Source of the DNA: a virus
DNA: 40,200 nt
Direction: 5' to 3' (one strand)
Virus record (IMG/VR): IMGVR_UViG_3300023237_000027
Span: 1 to 40,200 of that record
The notes beneath the pieces are model-generated. The model was not told the origin of the DNA. It worked only from the letters and a program-made list of their open reading frames with translations, and did not search any database. The position numbers and the translations under genes were made by a program. Below are positions 1 to 8,711 of the stretch, piece after piece (positions within the stretch are counted from its first letter, which is position 1; every line of letters begins with the position of its first letter).

Positions 1-3000
1 AGGCGCCTCGTCTCCCGCTACAAATGTTTTTTGTATATATGTACCGTTAAAACTTCTAATTAAAAACTCGTTAGGTGCTTTTAATTCACCGTAAACATTT
101 ACAGGAATAAATTTTGTTACTCCAGGTCGTGCATAGCGAGTATCGATTCGAGTATTACCTGGTTCTTTAATATATCCTGTTTCTAAGTCGTCCCAGAGTA
201 CTAGGTTACCTGAAGAGAAAGGTGCGGTACCGTATGCGGCAGCCCACCAACTTGGCTCTTCTGCAAGACCCAGGCACTCCCAGGGAGTCAAGTGAGGAGT
301 ATCAGTATCGTAATAGTGCCTATAAACACCACGCCAGAAACCTGGCAATAACACACCGTCTACCGCACTAGAACTTTGACTCCAGTTGTAAGTAAAAGGA
401 TCAGAGTTGTTAAAGAAGTCCTGGTTAGCAAAATCAATTACATTATTGCCTGCCCACCTAGAAAACTCCTGTCCCAAGATCCCTACGCATTCTGCTCTTG
501 AGTACTCAGTTGTTCTAAATTGTCCTGGGAACACATCATGTAAGTCTAGTCTAGACTTTTGGTATCTTACTTTTATGTTGTTGTATATTCTTTTTTCTAA
601 TTCTAGCAGTAGGTCGTCTCTTGAGTCACCAAAGCTAGGGGTGTAACTACCGTCATGTCCAATAACAAATGTAGTTGTTGTTCTGTATGTACTATCTGTC
701 AGTAATCTAGGCTGATAACTAGGATACATTCCCATCTTGGTGGGTGTTTCAGGAACAAAACTTCCGTTAGTGCTGGTGTACTCTCTAATTGTTATAACAT
801 CATTATGAGCAGGAGTATAGTCTGCGGTAAATTCAACAAACAATCCATCACTGCTTATGTTATAGTCCTTATATCTTAATAGTTGTGTGGTACCATTAAA
901 CACCAGCACAGACACCTGACTAGGAGTATCCATTTTATTAGTGTATGTTGTCCTTATGGACTTACTGTTGCCAGCCCGCCAGGTTTCTGTAAACTCTGTG
1001 TACGTGCTTCCAGCAGGAATCATATCTGAGTAGTACCAAGGGAATGTGTCTGTTTTTGCTTCGTTAATACTTGTTATTATGGCATCTACCGCTTTGTCAG
1101 TGGATAGTTGTTCTAAACCTGACAGCGTAAATGACGCCTCAATAAACTTATTTTTAAAGTTAGAGTATTCCCTAGCGGCAAGATCTAAACTGTCAAAGAA
1201 GTTTGTCTGTTTATCACCAGTAAACAACATTGCGTAAGGTAGCCCAGATGTGTGTTGTAGTATACTTCCCTGACTTTGTTTAGCGTTAATATCTCTGGAG
1301 TTATTTCTTCCAGGAAACACTCCGGAAACATTCAGCGTATTTTCAAAACTTGTTTGGAAGTGGTTACGCAGTTGTCCTAACGTAACATTGTTAAAATTAG
1401 CATTAACACTATTATAATCCAAGTTGGTCGGTATCTGATAATACGCATTAGCAAGTACGCTATTGTCAAGAGTTAATATTGTAACTGTTTTGTCAGTTAA
1501 ATCTACAGTGGTTGATATCTCAATATATTGTTGGTTGCTGATAGTTACTTTACTGTATTGACTTTCACCTAACAAAACACTACCAACATACACTTTAAGT
1601 GTCTGGCGTTGTACTGATGTAATTTCAGTCGCAGGGTACAAGAACTTGTTAGATGCTTTGTACTCATAACTGTATACCTGAAACTGTCTGGTATCGGATA
1701 ATGTCTTTTCCCAAGTGTTCTTAGAGGTAAAAGCTGTCAGACTACTGTTACTGTGGAGAAATCCGTTATTAACCGCATTAGTACTACTCGCAGTAGTTCT
1801 AAAATTATCTGATGCAAAGTTGTTATCGTATAAAATATCACCAACACTCTGGAAATTCCTGTAACTTAGTGGGAACCCCAAGTACTGATCTAAAGTACCT
1901 GTACCACGTCTGTAGGAGAAAATCTTTGTGCCTTTAAAGTCTGTTCCAGGATATGCTGTTGTATCTGAAAAACTATTACCAGCTGAATCGTATATATTAA
2001 AAAGAGGTTCAACATTTGTTGATGTTTTTTGTTGTCCTGAAATCCAGTTTGTTCCATTGAACCAAAACTGCTTACCTTGGTTCTGTGTTCCTAGTTTTAC
2101 CACCACAGTTTCATATGCTTGTACAGCAGTATCGACTGTAGGAGTTAAATGAATCTGTAACGACCCATCGTTTTGTGGATCGATAATTAAAACTTCATAA
2201 ACCTTATTACGAACGTCATCGTCACTATCAGCCGCAAATACTATGCGCTGTCCACCTGCAAGGTCAATACCATCTGACACATAACTTGCAGAACCTTCTA
2301 CCAGTGTAAATGCATCTAATGTTGAAGTGTCAATTATGTCTACAGGAGCCTTTGCAACCTTACCAAAGTTGTACATCTCTAAATTTGGATTAAACTCGAT
2401 AATAGGTCTCTTGCCACGTTTTGTCTGATCTATTGTAGGCGTAAAGTTATTGTATGTGGCAGTTGCATTAATAGCATCAATGTGGAACCATCTATTTCCA
2501 CGTGCCCAGGCATTGCCATCTAAACTATCTCGTTGTGATACAATATAATCCTGTGATGTGGGTGCGTTTGCCGTTGCTTCGTAACCGGTAGAATCGTATA
2601 GTTCTAAATCGAAGCCCACGCTCTCATCAACTGTATAGGTTTCTGGAGTAACAAGAGTTCCTACGTCTGTAAGTGTAATACCACTGCCTACACCTTCAAC
2701 GTAATATAATTTGTTTTGATATGCTACGGGTATTACCCCTGAATCAAACCTTACTTTAAGACCGTTAGTGAAGACGACGCCGCTTGCAGACGTATATACT
2801 GTTTTGCCTAATATGTCAGCATCAACATTAATATTGGCAATTGCTGTGGGTTCCACAAGTTTTATAGTACCGTAACGTTCTCCATCAACCCCGTCCTGAT
2901 AATATAGTGTGTCAAGTATTGCTGTTATTATAGGTACTTCCTCTAGGTAACCTGAATTCGCTTTATAAAATTCCTTGTTTCCGTATTCTAAGCCTTCTCT

Positions 3001-4107
3001 AACTAACACTTTATTGTTAGTTAGAATCTCTCTGAGAGGGACTAGCGTAACTATAGGGTCGCTTACATTTCCCATATATTTTACACGCCATATACCCCAC
3101 TTCTGAGCATCTGTTGGTTCGTAACCTGCATCGTACAGGTTAGCATCGTAGTTTTCACCATCTTTGTCAAATACTCCACCAAATAACCAACCATCTTGAC
3201 TGGAGAAAATTACAGTCTTGGCATCTAAACTTCGTTGACCGTCTATGCCACCATATGTTGCCAATACTGTGCTGAGTAACTGGTTGTGTACCTTATTAAA
3301 ATCTAAGTCAGTAGCAAGATCCACTTCCTGAAGCGTTGTCATGTTTAGGTAGAAATTCTGAGAGTCTTTAAGCGGCACATTAAATGTGATACTACCAAAG
3401 TCGTCTCCGTTATTTCCTACGCCTAATACCTCACGTGAGCTTATGTTACTCTGGGCTACTCTAACTCCTGTCGTGCCTATTTCAGACTGTATCCAGAAAG
3501 GAATACCAGTCTGAGACACATTAAAAGTGTAACTACCGCCTCTTGCAAGATATATTGTTGGGGTACCACCTATACCGATAGAGGTAGCTACATCACCTGA
3601 ATCAGCAAAAGAATATTCACTTAAATGTGGACTACGAGTTATCCTATAGGTTTCGCTAGTAGCAACACTCGTTGTACGGATGTCTACACTATCTGGACCA
3701 CTTGGTAACCAGTAATACTGAGAGAAGTTTACAAACTTGTCTAAGTCTATTTCTCCGGTAAATGTATATGCTTCTGCAGAAAATAATCTATCATGGTTGT
3801 TAGTTAGGCCACCGTGGAAGCCTATGCCCTGTAATAAATCAATGTACGTATTAACAAAGATTACTTCGCCCTGATCATTTTTTACAACTGTACTAGGTTC
3901 GAACTGATAATTTTCTCTGTCCGTTGTTGGTTCAGGTAGATAGTTATCCGTTGACCGAAACGTAGGAGTAAATTTTCGACCCACAAAACCATTGACTCTC
4001 GCAAGATCGGTTTCTGACGTTGCCTGTTCCAGTGTGGCATTTAAAAACTTTTGATTCTTGCTAGTTCTAAATACTGCTGGTAAAAGATCTAATGTTCTAA
4101 CTGCCAT
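1..4107 (-). CDS. Giant gp7-like baseplate wedge/structural protein (partial, C-terminus outside window)
   Basis: An uninterrupted reading frame of 1369 codons starts at ATG 4107 and is still open at base 1. The N-terminus (MAVRTLDLLPAVFRTSKNQK) resembles the start of gp7 / P2 gpI-type tail proteins, which lie directly after the gp6 / P2 gpJ-type wedge protein. That is its position here, three bases after the gp6 reading frame. The rest is rich in Thr, Ser, Asn, Asp and Tyr and looks like beta-rich structural domains. Near the part leaving the window there are Trp- and Tyr-rich stretches (for example FPWYYSDMIP). I see no enzymatic motif. It is probably the last gene of the baseplate operon visible here, translated from the same late message as gp6. 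That it is structural is well supported by context. The gp7 equivalence is an inference from position and the N-terminus. Confidence 0.6.
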   Translation of the reverse strand, partial: MAVRTLDLLPAVFRTSKNQKFLNATLEQATSETDLARVNGFVGRKFTPTFRSTDNYLPEPTTDRENYQFEPSTVVKNDQGEVIFVNTYIDLLQGIGFHGGLTNNHDRLFSAEAYTFTGEIDLDKFVNFSQYYWLPSGPDSVDIRTTSVATSETYRITRSPHLSEYSFADSGDVATSIGIGGTPTIYLARGGSYTFNVSQTGIPFWIQSEIGTTGVRVAQSNISSREVLGVGNNGDDFGSITFNVPLKDSQNFYLNMTTLQEVDLATDLDFNKVHNQLLSTVLATYGGIDGQRSLDAKTVIFSSQDGWLFGGVFDKDGENYDANLYDAGYEPTDAQKWGIWRVKYMGNVSDPIVTLVPLREILTNNKVLVREGLEYGNKEFYKANSGYLEEVPIITAILDTLYYQDGVDGERYGTIKLVEPTAIANINVDADILGKTVYTSASGVVFTNGLKVRFDSGVIPVAYQNKLYYVEGVGSGITLTDVGTLVTPETYTVDESVGFDLELYDSTGYEATANAPTSQDYIVSQRDSLDGNAWARGNRWFHIDAINATATYNNFTPTIDQTKRGKRPIIEFNPNLEMYNFGKVAKAPVDIIDTSTLDAFTLVEGSASYVSDGIDLAGGQRIVFAADSDDDVRNKVYEVLIIDPQNDGSLQIHLTPTVDTAVQAYETVVVKLGTQNQGKQFWFNGTNWISGQQKTSTNVEPLFNIYDSAGNSFSDTTAYPGTDFKGTKIFSYRRGTGTLDQYLGFPLSYRNFQSVGDILYDNNFASDNFRTTASSTNAVNNGFLHSNSSLTAFTSKNTWEKTLSDTRQFQVYSYEYKASNKFLYPATEITSVQRQTLKVYVGSVLLGESQYSKVTISNQQYIEISTTVDLTDKTVTILTLDNSVLANAYYQIPTNLDYNSVNANFNNVTLGQLRNHFQTSFENTLNVSGVFPGRNNSRDINAKQSQGSILQHTSGLPYAMLFTGDKQTNFFDSLDLAAREYSNFKNKFIEASFTLSGLEQLSTDKAVDAIITSINEAKTDTFPWYYSDMIPAGSTYTEFTETWRAGNSKSIRTTYTNKMDTPSQVSVLVFNGTTQLLRYKDYNISSDGLFVEFTADYTPAHNDVITIREYTSTNGSFVPETPTKMGMYPSYQPRLLTDSTYRTTTTFVIGHDGSYTPSFGDSRDDLLLELEKRIYNNIKVRYQKSRLDLHDVFPGQFRTTEYSRAECVGILGQEFSRWAGNNVIDFANQDFFNNSDPFTYNWSQSSSAVDGVLLPGFWRGVYRHYYDTDTPHLTPWECLGLAEEPSWWAAAYGTAPFSSGNLVLWDDLETGYIKEPGNTRIDTRYARPGVTKFIPVNVYGELKAPNEFLIRSFNGTYIQKTFVAGDEAP

Positions 4108-4110
4108 GTA

Positions 4111-7023
4111 TTAACCTAACTTTAAATTGGATGCTGTTAAACTTGGCACAATTGCTACCTGATCAACTGTTGCCACGCTTATAAAAATCTCATCTGCATT
4201 ACATGAGATCTGCTGTAAATTTCCGTAATTGCTGTTGTCCGGTACAATCACAATGCTTGCTACATTGGGTACTAGTTCTGCATGTAGATAAGCACTAAGC
4301 TCACTAAAGTAGAATGACTCTCCAAAGTCCCAGTTCTCCAACGCAAAATATTCATCTAAAGCTGTAACAACCTGTACTCTTATTTCACTGTCGCTGATAT
4401 TTACGTTAGGGTTTTTTACAACCTTAAATGTTGCTCTTAACCCGTTATCTGCCTTTATTCCAAACAGTGGTTTAAATTTAGCACTGTTATAGATAATTGT
4501 GTCTGATATACTTTTAAAGTTCTCTAAAGTTGCGTAATTTAGTCTCAGGCTTTCAGATGTAGGCCTTGTTGGCTGAACTATCCTTGCTGTGGTGTCTCTA
4601 GCCCACAGTCTAAAGTTATCGTTGTGGTCGTTTGTGAGTAAAAATAAATCAATAATATTACTTGGATTAGGATCAATACGCTTGTATCCTGGTGCATTGT
4701 GTCTGTACTGGAAGTAGAATCCTTGTCTACCTGTATAATACAGGTATCCTGACAGACTATTAACTACCTTGACATTATTAACTAGACTGGCCTGATAGAA
4801 TAACTTTGTAGTAGTTGTAAAGAATATTTGCCCGGTAGGGTAATCATTCTTGTTTGCCTCTAATTCATCTAAGGCAGTAAACTCAGTGCTTACAGTTCCT
4901 GTGGTTAAAGGAGTAACATCGTTAAAGCTGTACTGATCAGTTGATGGCTTAAAGAATACTAACTTATTGTTAGGATTTGTATCTGGTGACACCAGCGTTT
5001 CAAAAAAGTCTGGATCATCAGCAATACCATCATCATCTCTGTCAGTAAAACTTATCCGAACTCTCTTTGTGTTTATGTAACCATCAGCCTCAAGAACAGA
5101 TTTATATACTTGTAGGCTAGTATCTATAGTAAACGAGTCACTGGAGTCTGGTTGAGAGTTTGTCTTTAGTACCTTGATGTTATCTCGAATAATTCTACCT
5201 TGTCTAGGATCATATATTTTTACGTTGTCATCAACGTAAAAGTTTGTCTCGCCTTCTGACTCATAAAGGTATTCTAAGTTTCTATAAGTTGATGTGTACA
5301 CCTGATTAGTTGCCTTAAAATGCATTAACCAACTAGCATCTAAACTGGCGCTTGTTGTGTTCTTGGCATTTGTTAGACTAAAATCGTTTACTAGGTCTAA
5401 ATCGGCATCTGCAATAATATACCACGTGCGTGTGCCTTGTTCATACCCTAGTCCAAACTCATCGTAAACTTTTATCAGTGCTATCATTGCGGTTTGCACT
5501 GTAGCACTTGGAGTATTAGAATATGTTGGGATAATCTGTGACATTTCTGCGCCTGTAGGCACAATGTCATTTAATGTTACAGGACCATTGCCGTTCTCTA
5601 GGTTACCTAGGCCTCCGTTGGTGCCATCAGTAACTACGTCTGAGATCGATCCCCATATTGTTGTTCTATCTCCTGGCAGTGTCGGTGATCCTGTTTTTAA
5701 CAAGTTGCCCGCTGTAAAATATTTGCCACTTGGTGCATCAAACTTAACAAGACTGTTTTCAGTAAGATACTTTCTGTTGTCACCAACATAACTACCTATG
5801 TTCTGTGAGTCACCTGCGGCATTTACAAAATAACCTGTACTTGCGTTGGTAGCAACTGTGCTTTGTTGCCAACTGAGACTTGCCACAGTATATCTATTAA
5901 ATTTGTCGTAGTAAAAATGTAAAGTTTCTCGTTCAGCAAGAGCTGGATTAACCTGATTGTTAAATGTGTTCTGAATATCTGCTACTGTAACAAAGTCAAA
6001 TGCAAAAGTCTTATTTGCTTCTTTTCTATAGAGTAGCCCGTCTTCGCAGAATATATTTGTACTGCTGTATCTGCCAGAAGTGTCTGCAACATCTAAAAAC
6101 CTGCTTATGCCTGATGATGTTCTGTTAACTGCTTTAACTTTAACTAGGTCACTAAAACTGGTAAATGGGAATATGTTATAATCCTCTCCATTAACCATTC
6201 TGTTCTGTGTGTAATACTGTTGTGGTGCTTTAAGTCTAATGTCATCAGCAGTTTCTCTTGCGGTAGCATTTGTCACAGTATACTGTAAACTGGCAGTTAC
6301 CGACAACGTCTCAATTCTGTTTAATTTGCTTAGATATGCAATATTAAAACTGATGGCTTGCAGATCGTTAGGTGTGATCTGATATGTTAGTCCGTTTGAC
6401 ACACGATAGTATAATCTGAATTTTCCCTGAGGAATATTAGCAAATGCACCATCACCAAATACCAAGTTTGTTTGGTCATTCTGTCTTGTAGTAACCTGAT
6501 AGGCATTGCGACTTGCTGATGTGTCAGAGTTGTAAATTACGTTAGCACTAGCAACACTGGGCACTGCTGACCACAAATCTACCTCATTGTTGTTGTCGTC
6601 TAGACTATACAACCAAACATCAGTGTTGTTTATGTTGTTAATATTAATATTTGCAACTCTATTAGATAAACTTTCTTCAAAGTTTAAGTCAATGCTGTTT
6701 AATGAACCTTGTTTAAAGTAGAAGAAGTAACCTGTTGTGTTACTGGCATTGCCTAGGTTATCGTTCTTGTAGAGAACCTGGAATGTGCCGTCAGGTGCTA
6801 CATTTTCTTCGTATACATATTGCTGGTTAAGTGTGGTAGGACTCACCAACTCAAAATTTGTTTTAGTGCCGTCTATTGTCTTCTGAAACGGAAACACACT
6901 GAGAGATGCGTTATCTATCTGTAACGTGTACTCCTGTGTTTTAACTTTGTTCAGCGTCTGACTGTTACCAGCTTTGCCTACCTTTTGTCCAGTAATCATT
7001 GCGGAATTTAAAATACTGTTCAT
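4111..7023 (-). CDS. 6: Baseplate wedge protein gp6, C-terminal part (970 aa)
   Basis: This carries most of a gp6/gpJ-like baseplate wedge subunit, the protein that forms the inner ring of the baseplate and holds the wedges together. The family hallmark VNGEDYNIFPFTSF (about residue 280) corresponds to the gp6 segment that follows the 'RLKAPQ' stretch. The sequence also has FGDGAFANIPQGKFRLYYR, typical of gp6 beta domains. The ORF opens with MNSILNSAMITG, which reads as the direct continuation of the upstream ORF (7020-7487). In T4 these two parts are one polypeptide. The ATG overlaps the upstream TGA in an ATGA arrangement, and a weak GGGAAG lies just before it, so termination-reinitiation is possible. 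Equally, one missing base would explain the split. The C-terminal half is longer than T4 gp6 (660 aa in total). Confidence 0.8.
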   Translation of the reverse strand: MNSILNSAMITGQKVGKAGNSQTLNKVKTQEYTLQIDNASLSVFPFQKTIDGTKTNFELVSPTTLNQQYVYEENVAPDGTFQVLYKNDNLGNASNTTGYFFYFKQGSLNSIDLNFEESLSNRVANININNINNTDVWLYSLDDNNNEVDLWSAVPSVASANVIYNSDTSASRNAYQVTTRQNDQTNLVFGDGAFANIPQGKFRLYYRVSNGLTYQITPNDLQAISFNIAYLSKLNRIETLSVTASLQYTVTNATARETADDIRLKAPQQYYTQNRMVNGEDYNIFPFTSFSDLVKVKAVNRTSSGISRFLDVADTSGRYSSTNIFCEDGLLYRKEANKTFAFDFVTVADIQNTFNNQVNPALAERETLHFYYDKFNRYTVASLSWQQSTVATNASTGYFVNAAGDSQNIGSYVGDNRKYLTENSLVKFDAPSGKYFTAGNLLKTGSPTLPGDRTTIWGSISDVVTDGTNGGLGNLENGNGPVTLNDIVPTGAEMSQIIPTYSNTPSATVQTAMIALIKVYDEFGLGYEQGTRTWYIIADADLDLVNDFSLTNAKNTTSASLDASWLMHFKATNQVYTSTYRNLEYLYESEGETNFYVDDNVKIYDPRQGRIIRDNIKVLKTNSQPDSSDSFTIDTSLQVYKSVLEADGYINTKRVRISFTDRDDDGIADDPDFFETLVSPDTNPNNKLVFFKPSTDQYSFNDVTPLTTGTVSTEFTALDELEANKNDYPTGQIFFTTTTKLFYQASLVNNVKVVNSLSGYLYYTGRQGFYFQYRHNAPGYKRIDPNPSNIIDLFLLTNDHNDNFRLWARDTTARIVQPTRPTSESLRLNYATLENFKSISDTIIYNSAKFKPLFGIKADNGLRATFKVVKNPNVNISDSEIRVQVVTALDEYFALENWDFGESFYFSELSAYLHAELVPNVASIVIVPDNSNYGNLQQISCNADEIFISVATVDQVAIVPSLTASNLKLG

Positions 7024-7487
7024 TGTTCTTCCCAGTCTGGGTTAGAAGTATCGTTCCAGTTAATTACTGTGTTGCTGATATTTTTTCCAGTGCCATCTCT
7101 GAGAGTTTCTGTAGTACTTAGAGCCTGAAATTTCAGGAATCCGCTGCCTGGTATACTGCGCTTAGGGTTATAGCTAACTAGCCGTGCTAGTCGCAGAATA
7201 CTGTCTCTGCGCTCAGCAGTATCAATAAAGTTTTCACGGGAGTTTAAGTCTGCTCTAAATGCTAGACTTTGTCCCATGTATGCAATTAAATCTATTAGAG
7301 CGATGTACTCACTTGATTCAGTAAAATCATTGAAGTCTTCAGGATAGTAAAGTTGTAGATAGTCAATCATAGACTTTCGCAGAGTCGAGAAATCGTAACT
7401 CTGGAAGTCTGCCTCCCTGAAACTTTGATAGACTTTTTTCCAGTCTTCTGCGGCTAAAAGCCCTACTTGTCGTTCGTTTATCGCCAT
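7020..7487 (-). CDS. 6: Baseplate wedge protein gp6, N-terminal part (155 aa)
   Basis: The product matches the N-terminal region of marine T4-like gp6. It has a helical start, then YPEDFNDFTESSEYIALIDL, then the arginine-rich DLNSRENFIDTAERRDSILR and a GSGFLKFQ strand. It stops at ...NPDWEEQ, exactly where homologues continue into a helix supplied by the next ORF. The start ATG at 7487 is about 17 nt downstream of a late promoter box (AATAAATAC on the minus strand), so gp6 begins its own transcript in addition to read-through from gp25. The family is one continuous protein in T4, so this split is unusual: a sequencing indel, a natural split gene or recoding are all possible. Confidence 0.8.
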   Translation of the reverse strand: MAINERQVGLLAAEDWKKVYQSFREADFQSYDFSTLRKSMIDYLQLYYPEDFNDFTESSEYIALIDLIAYMGQSLAFRADLNSRENFIDTAERRDSILRLARLVSYNPKRSIPGSGFLKFQALSTTETLRDGTGKNISNTVINWNDTSNPDWEEQ

Positions 7488-7504
7488 ATTAAGTATACCT
7501 TTAA

Positions 7505-7513
7505 GTATTTATT
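7505..7513 (-). promoter_or_regulatory. T4-type late promoter box for gp6
   Basis: The minus strand reads GCAATAAATACTT, close to the T4 late consensus TATAAATA. It lies 17 nt before the gp6 start. Nearly the same nonamer (AATAAATAC) precedes the cap gene at 14044-14052, which supports a shared late-sigma (gp55) signal. Confidence 0.6.
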
Positions 7514-7533
7514 GCAATTAAAATGTGCTACTT

Positions 7534-7914
7534 TTATAAGTTGCCTACGCTAAGACCTTGAGATTCCTGATCAAATTGCAGTAGCAGAGACTCTGTAATG
7601 TCCTCTGCTAGGTAGGATAAATCTAACTCTACCTGCACTCCTTGCTCATACTCTACTACGTTTACACTGTTTACAGCTATTCTGGGGTCGTAACTTGCAA
7701 TAGCCCGTATATCATCTATAATTGCCTGTTTAGTTGTGTCAGTAAGTGGGTCAAATACAATACTCCAGAGATTACTACCAAAATTTGGATTATGCAACTT
7801 CTCACCTTTTCTTATATGAAAGTGGTTGATTAGATCCTGTTTTGCTAATTCAAAATCAGTGTAGCGAATCTTTCTAGTATTATTTACTGTGCTGAACCCT
7901 TTATATGTTATCAT
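7534..7914 (-). CDS. 25: Baseplate wedge subunit gp25
   Basis: This is a 126-residue protein of the gp25/GPW family, close to T4 gp25 (132 aa), which joins gp6 and gp53 in the wedge and helps start sheath assembly. Visible family features are the segment LAKQDLINHFHIRKGEKLHNPNFGSNLWSIVFDPLT, read here as 'DLINHF.IRKGEK..NP.FGS.LW..VFDP', followed by a helical IIDDIRAIASYDPRI and a C-terminal beta strand. The ATG overlaps the last codon of the preceding 266-aa ORF by four bases, so the two are probably translationally coupled. The gene is followed by a 46-nt gap holding the gp6 late promoter. Confidence 0.9.
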   Translation of the reverse strand: MITYKGFSTVNNTRKIRYTDFELAKQDLINHFHIRKGEKLHNPNFGSNLWSIVFDPLTDTTKQAIIDDIRAIASYDPRIAVNSVNVVEYEQGVQVELDLSYLAEDITESLLLQFDQESQGLSVGNL

Positions 7915-8711
7915 TTCTTAACTCCTAATACGCTTATACCGTAAGCACCATGTTGTGCTAACGAGTCTGCTAATTTGTTTGATGTGTTTCCTGGCTGTGC
8001 GACTGTACGCCACTGTTTAGCGGCCGCTGGTCCCAACTTAGTACTTACTGCCATCATTGCCCCTTGTAGTTCGGCAGTATCAGTAGGTTTTATGCCACCG
8101 TTGGACTGCATTTTGTTAAAAAATCCTGACAATGCATTCTTAAATCCTGTTTCCTGAGCTTTAGGGTTATTCAGAAAACCAGCCTTGTTTCCTGGCATGC
8201 TTCCTCCCTTCCAGCTCGACGGGTTGTTTACTATTTCAGAGGCGGATAACTGTCCTAATCTAAACTTATCACCTACTCCAGACTGAAGCATTCCAGCCTC
8301 TTGTAACATACTAGGATCCATTTTAAACTTTCCTAATAGTCCGTCGACGTCTGTGTTATATCTGCCTTCGGCAAAACCGGTGTTGAAGTTTGCAAGTTCT
8401 GTTGTTAGTCCGTCTAGTTGCCCCGCATTCAAGTTACCGAGCTCCTGTAAACCACCATCCTTATTAAGCTGGTCTATGGACTGTTGAAATTTACTGGCGA
8501 GATCATCTGGCAAGTCTATGCCATCAGCTAATACTTCATTAAGTTGGTCAAACCCTTCTTCGGGAACCTCTAATGTTGCAAGTTGTCCAGAAAGTTTGGC
8601 AGTAATGCTATCGAAACCCTTAAAGTTTTTTATTTTATCAAATCCCTTTGTTACCTTGCTATCTAGTTTGGGATCATTAAAAAGAACATCTGCCTCTTCT
8701 GTTAAAGCCAT
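7911..8711 (-). CDS. Unknown protein in the baseplate operon, between gp5 and gp25 (266 aa)
   Basis: I do not recognise this family. The protein is soluble-looking, with no signal peptide or membrane segment. It is rich in Gly, Leu, Asn, Lys and Asp, with short helical stretches (LNKDGGLQELGNLNAGQLDG; FKNALSGFFNKMQSNGGIKP). The C-terminal 60 residues (LGPAAAKQWRTVAQPG...HGAYGISVLGVKK) look more compact. It overlaps gp5 upstream by one base and gp25 downstream by four bases, so it is co-translated with baseplate proteins. A baseplate or hub accessory role is an inference from position only. Confidence 0.6.
   Translation of the reverse strand: MALTEEADVLFNDPKLDSKVTKGFDKIKNFKGFDSITAKLSGQLATLEVPEEGFDQLNEVLADGIDLPDDLASKFQQSIDQLNKDGGLQELGNLNAGQLDGLTTELANFNTGFAEGRYNTDVDGLLGKFKMDPSMLQEAGMLQSGVGDKFRLGQLSASEIVNNPSSWKGGSMPGNKAGFLNNPKAQETGFKNALSGFFNKMQSNGGIKPTDTAELQGAMMAVSTKLGPAAAKQWRTVAQPGNTSNKLADSLAQHGAYGISVLGVKK

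Noticed and set aside
407-2152. Several plus-strand ORFs of 60-80 codons
   Set aside because: They lie antisense to the open gp7-like frame, have no ribosome binding sites and show no recognisable protein features.
7000-7040. Programmed -1 frameshift in gp6
   Set aside because: The bases before the stop (gaagaacaatga) do not form an X XXY YYZ heptamer, and no strong downstream structure was seen. Reinitiation or an indel is simpler.
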